Source: Streptomyces sp. P3 | GTDB lineage: Bacteria; Actinomycetota; Actinomycetes; Streptomycetales; Streptomycetaceae | Assembly: GCA_016893485.2 (NCBI GenBank) | Contig: JAFEKX020000001.1 | Location: 1,240,001 to 1,304,000 of the forward strand | Length of the DNA: 64,000 nt | Reading direction: 5' to 3' | Notes under the pieces: generated by a model | Told to the model about the DNA's origin: nothing | What the model saw: only the letters and a program-made list of their open reading frames with translations | Database searches by the model: none | Made by a program: the position numbers and the translations under genes | Shown here: piece by piece, positions 60,544-64,000 of the stretch | Layout: the number at the start of each line of letters is the position of its first letter | Numbering within the stretch: position 1 is the first letter of the stretch

Positions 60544-62145
60544 ATGAACACTCCTCGCATGGGCCTGCCGGACCGGCTCGCCGACACGCTGAGCATGCCC
60601 GAGCAACACGAATACCTCAGACGCGCCCTCTCCCGTCGCGGTCTGCTGCGCGGCGGCGCGGTCGCCGCGACCGGGGCCGCCCTCGCGGGCACCGCCGCCG
60701 GTGCCCGCGGCGGCGACGCCCACGCTCGTACCGGGTTCCGCCGCCGCCACCGTGCACGGCTCGCTGGTCGCGCCGTTCGGCCGGCACCTCGCCTACGGTG
60801 CCGATCCGCGGACGCAGATGCGGGTGTCGTGGCAGGTGCCGCTGCCGGTCCGCGAACCGTTCCTCCGCATCGGCCGAAGCCCCCTCGACCTGAGCCACCG
60901 CATACCGGCGGAGGTGCGTGACCTGTTCACCCCGGCCGGGATCGGCAAGAGCGCGGACATCGACCAGTACTACGTGCACGCGGCGCTGGACAACCTGAGC
61001 CCCGACACGACGTACTACTACGGTGTCGGCCACGACGGCTTCGACCCGGCCGACCCGGGCGCCGCGCACACCGTGTACTCCTTCAGGACCGCGCCCAGGA
61101 CGCACAGCACCCGGCCGTTCACGTTCACCGTCTTCGGTGACCAGAACCCGAGTTACACCTCGATCGGCCTCAACGCCCTTGTCCAGGCCCAGAATCCGGC
61201 GTTCCATCTGCACGCGGGCGACATCTGCTACGCGGAGGAGACCGGGCACGGGCTGCCGGGGACGCGAGCAACTACGACGCCCGCCAATGGGATTCGTTCC
61301 TCGCGCAGATCGAGCCGCTGTCGAGCCGGGTGCCGTGGATGGTGGCGTTCGGCAACCACGACATGGAGTCCTGGTACTCCCCCAACGGCTACGGCGGCAA
61401 CGAGGCCCGGTTCACCCTCCCCGCCAACGGTTTTGACGCCTCGTCAGCTCCCGGCGCCTACTCCTTCGTGCACGGCAACGTGGGTGTGGTGTCGGTCGAC
61501 GCGAACGACGTGTCGTACGAGATCCCCGCCAACAAGGGCTACACCGGCGGAAAGCAGACCGTCTGGCTCGACAAGCGGCTCACCGAGCTGCGCGCCCGTA
61601 CGGACGTCGACTTCATCGTGGTCTTCCACCACCACTGCGCGTTCTCGACGACCAGCTCGCACGCCTCCGAGGGCGGGGTCCGCGAACAGTGGGTGCCGCT
61701 GTACGAGAAGCACCAGGTGGACCTGGTGGTCAACGGCCACAACCACGTGTACGAGCGCACCGACCCGGTCGTCCAGGACAAGGCCGTCCGCACCCTGCCG
61801 ATCGGCGGCACCCATGAGCCGACCCGTGGCGGTGTCGTGTACGTGACGGCGGGCGCGGGCGGCGAGAGCGTGTACAGCTTCCCGGTGGCCGACAGTTACG
61901 AGGGGCACGAGGACGCGGTCGACTCGGTACCGACGTACTGGACGGGCGAGGACGGCAAGGTCACCGAGAACGTCGACTGGTCCCGGGTCCGCTACACCGG
62001 CTACTCGTTCATCCGCGTCGACGTCGCTCCCGCCGCGCCCGGCCGTACGACGACGTTGACGGTGCGGGCGCTGGCCGCGACTGGCGCCGAAGTCGACCGC
62101 TTCACGGTCTCCCGCAAGGTCAGGAAGGCCGGTCACAGCCACTAG
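60544..62145 (+). CDS. Tat-exported purple acid phosphatase-like metallophosphoesterase (frame breaks)
   Basis: About 533 residues. A twin-arginine signal is visible (LSRRGLLRGGAVAATGAALA). A fibronectin type III-like N-terminal domain (MRVSWQVPLPVREPFLRIG ... YYVHAALDNLSPDTTYYYGV) precedes the metallophosphoesterase core with the five metal blocks FGDQN, HAGDICYAEE, AFGNHDMES, VFHHHCAF and NGHNHVYERTDP. This is the purple acid phosphatase layout. Frame breaks near 60715 and 61258. It probably scavenges phosphate from organic esters outside the cell. No PHO box was identified with confidence. Confidence 0.87.
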
Positions 62146-62176
62146 TCCGGCACTGTCCGGCACCGGTCCGGCACCG
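62145..62176. repeat. three tandem GTCCGGCAC units
   Basis: GTCCGGCACT, GTCCGGCACCG, GTCCGGCACCG directly after the phosphatase stop, 120 bp before the lanthipeptide precursor. The period is 10-11 bp, i.e. one helical turn. Confidence 0.7.
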
Positions 62177-62250
62177 TTCCCGCGTGAGGAAATACCGGAT
62201 CCAAACCGCCGGTATGCCGTTTCCGAAGCGGTTCTCCCCAGTCTGGGAAA

Positions 62251-62281
62251 TGTCAGCGGATCTCACTGACATCACCTGAGA
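62251..62281. promoter_or_regulatory. inverted repeats before the lanthipeptide precursor
   Basis: TGTCAG (62251-62256) and CTGACA (62266-62271) form a perfect dyad with a 9-bp centre; TCTCA (62261) and TGAGA (62277) form a second, interleaved one. They end 12 bp before the precursor start, over the likely promoter or 5' leader. The pathway regulator is not in the window. Confidence 0.5.
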
Positions 62282-62293
62282 CTGGAGAGTTTC

Positions 62294-62416
62294 ATGACCC
62301 ACACCATCGAGCCCGTCGACGCGGAATTCGTGCTGTCCCTGCAGAGCATGGAGATCGAGACCCCGACCAGCTCCATCGTCTTCAGCTGCAGCTCCTGTGC
62401 CATCACGAGCTGCTGA
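62294..62416 (+). CDS. lanthipeptide precursor peptide, class III-like
   Basis: A 40-residue ORF not usually called because of its size. GGAGAG lies four bases before the ATG. The N-terminal half is an acidic leader with LSLQ at residues 14-17, resembling the LDLQ box of class III (AmfS/SapB/labyrinthopeptin) leaders, followed by SMEIE. The C-terminal 18 residues are the putative core: rich in Ser/Thr with Cys at 32, 35 and 40 and ending SCSSCAITSC. Ser31, Ser34 and Cys40 fit the S-x2-S-x5-C pattern that can form a labionin or lanthionine-dehydroalanine unit. It lies 108 bp before a LanKC gene and is separated from it by a strong hairpin. The peptide does not look like SapB, so the product may be new. 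Confidence 0.82.
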   Translation: MTHTIEPVDAEFVLSLQSMEIETPTSSIVFSCSSCAITSC

Positions 62417-62433
62417 CAGCACCTGAACACGGC

Positions 62434-62479
62434 GGTCCCGGACGGCATCGGCCACCTTGCGGTGGCGCCGTCCGGGACC
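62434..62479 (+). terminator. attenuator hairpin between precursor and synthetase genes
   Basis: GGTCCCGGACGGC pairs perfectly with GCCGTCCGGGACC, and inside it GCCACC pairs with GGTGGC around a TTGC loop, leaving a small ATCG bulge: about 19 bp of stem. It lies 18 bp after the precursor stop. A partial terminator here would give many precursor transcripts and few synthetase transcripts, as is usual in lantibiotic operons. Confidence 0.85.
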
Positions 62480-62523
62480 ACCTCCAGGTTTGAATTCACG
62501 AGGGTGAAAAGGGGCGGTCCGAG

Positions 62524-64000
62524 ATGCAGTTGCCGTGGGAGAACGTACTGCCGTACATGAACCACGATCCGCGGTGGTTCGAGGACTTCAGCCGGCGCGC
62601 GCCGAGCAGTGAGCATCTGCGCGAGTACCAGGCGGTCGTGCCGGACGCCTGGCGCACCTGGCGACGCGGTTACTGGATCATCGCCGAACCGCCGGGCGCG
62701 CCCGTGGTCGGCGAGGGCTGGAAACTGCATGTCTCGGCGACCTCGCGCACCAGTGCCGAGACCCTGCGGCGGTCGCTGCCGGTACTGCGCGACGCGGGGG
62801 TGCGCTTCAAGTTCCTGATGGATCCGATGGCGGTGCGCGAGGCCAACGGGAAGACGTTCCCGCGTGCCTCCAGCGGGAAGTTCATCACCGTCTATCCCGA
62901 GGACGACGTCCAATTCCACGCTGTAGCTGCCGAGTTGACGGACGTGTTGAAGGGCTTCGAGGGCCCGTACGTCCTGTCCGACCGCCGCTGTCCGGGCTCG
63001 CACGTGGTGTCCTACCGCTACGGCGGATTCGTCAGCCGTTTCGAGCTCAAGCCGCTCGGTCTGCGGGACCTGATGATCAAGACCCCGGACGGCTCGCTGG
63101 TCCGGGACCTGCGCACCCCTTCTGGTTCGCGCCGAGTTGGGCCCGCGACCCGTACGCTGACGCGGAGCGGGCGACGGGCACGTCCGCCTCTGCGTCCACT
63201 TCCACGGCCGCCTCTACGGCCACGAAAGGCACCGCCGGTACGAGCCAGGGCCTGCTGCACGACCGGTTCAAGGCCGAGAGCGCGCTGGCGTTCAGCAACC
63301 GCGGCGGCATCTACCGCGGCGTGGACACCGAGACGGGCGCGGATGTCGTCCTGCGGGAGGCCCGGCCCGGTGTCGAGGTGGGCCCCGAGGGCATCGACGC
63401 GGTCCAACTCCTGCGCCACGAATACGAGTTGCTGACGGAACTGGCGGACACCGGACTGTTTGTCCGCCCCGTCGCGTACTTCGAGCAGTGGGAGCACGCG
63501 TTCATCGCCGAGGAGTACATCGACGGCAGTCACCTCGGCCATCTCAGCGTCACCCACAACCCGTTGTACGGCCTGGACCTGACGCCGGCCGGACTGACCG
63601 ACTACTACGACCGGTTCAGGCTGCTGTGGCTCCAGGTCGCGGACGCGATCGCCGCCTGCCACGAACGCGGCATCGTGCTGGGCGACCTGTCCCCGACCAA
63701 CGTCATGGTCACAGCGGACGACCGTATCCGTGTCATCGACCTGGAGTCCGCCTTCCACGAAGGGCGGGGCGGGGGCGCCGGGTTGGGCACTCCCGGCGCG
63801 GTCACCCGGCGGGCGATGGCCACCGGCCAGGGCGACCGGCGTTCCGACTACTACGCGCTCGGCGGGATCATCCTGTGCTGTGTCCTGACCTGCCAGCAGA
63901 ACGACCTCGTCGACCACGCCGTACCCCTGCGCCTGCTCGACTCGGTGGCCGCCGACCTCGCGCTGCCCGCCGAACTGGTGGCGCTGATCCGGGATCTCTA
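62524..64000 (+). CDS. class III lanthionine synthetase LanKC (N-terminal part; frame break)
   Basis: The first 492 or so codons are present and the gene runs off the right edge. Residues 1-200 form the lyase domain (WKLHVSATSRTSAETLRRSL, KFITVYPEDDVQFHAVAAEL, YVLSDRRCPGSHVVSYRYGG). A Ser/Thr/Ala linker (near residue 222) leads to a Ser/Thr kinase-like domain: NRGGIYRGVD, VVLREARPG (Arg at the usual beta3 Lys position), HERGIVLGDLSPTNVMV with the catalytic Asp, and RVIDLESA. The cyclase domain, which would separate class III from class IV, is outside the window. The frame breaks near 63118 (CCCC needs one more C). The enzyme phosphorylates and dehydrates Ser/Thr of the precursor and closes thioether rings. 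Confidence 0.87.

Overview
The window is a high-GC actinobacterial chromosome segment, almost certainly Streptomyces. Support comes from the extreme G/C bias at third codon positions, GTG and TTG starts, ATGA/GTGA translational coupling, TTGACA/TAACTT-type promoters, and three copies of an intergenic repeat (AAGGGGCGCGGGGAACTGCGC type) that is abundant in Streptomyces. It holds about 57 protein genes and no rRNA, tRNA, CRISPR array or insertion sequence that I can see. A dominant technical feature is that more than half of the genes are split by single-base frame breaks, nearly all in G or C runs. The protein families continue cleanly in the next frame, so I annotate these genes as whole CDSs with local indels (most likely base-calling errors) rather than as pseudogenes.

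Positions 1-19000 form an L-rhamnose catabolon. A leftward operon encodes an ABC importer (rhaT, rhaP, rhaQ, rhaS), rhamnose mutarotase (rhaM), a secreted beta-propeller (BNR) enzyme and a LacI-family repressor. It is divergent from a rightward run of rhaI (isomerase), rhaD (rhamnulose-1-P aldolase fused to a lactaldehyde dehydrogenase), rhaB (kinase) and lutABC (L-lactate to pyruvate). A secreted GH78 alpha-L-rhamnosidase converges on lutC. Two LacI-type palindromes sit just downstream of the two divergent promoters, so one regulator probably controls both arms. Together the genes describe extracellular release, uptake and full conversion of rhamnose to DHAP plus pyruvate.

Positions 19172-25700 carry a quaternary-amine/osmoprotectant ABC importer (ATPase rightward; two permeases and a binding lipoprotein leftward, around a small unknown gene) and a MacB/FtsX-type exporter pair. 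Positions 25900-38700 hold a MoxR/VWA pair, an SDR with TetR-type operators, a D-cysteine desulfhydrase/ACC deaminase-like enzyme, a cupin, a threonine dehydratase with a YheO-type regulator, an SMI1/KNR4 protein, oleate hydratase, pirin, two coupled MarR-like genes and a TPR protein.

Positions 38700-62150 are mostly redox, detoxification and regulatory genes: PepSY membrane protein, peptide deformylase, pyridine nucleotide-disulfide reductase, thioredoxin, aldehyde dehydrogenase, LacI regulator, TetR plus TetX-like monooxygenase, TetR/FMN reductase, LLM oxidoreductase, TerC, an HSL-type esterase, MerR/quinone oxidoreductase, a PucR-like regulator, a secreted EEP phosphodiesterase, a double Lrp/AsnC regulator with a DHA2 exporter, and a Tat-exported purple acid phosphatase. 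Several regulator-target pairs can be linked through matching inverted repeats. The right end (62294-64000) is the start of a class III-like lanthipeptide locus: a 40-residue precursor, a strong attenuator-like hairpin and the 5' part of a LanKC synthetase. This is the most interesting natural-product signal in the window.
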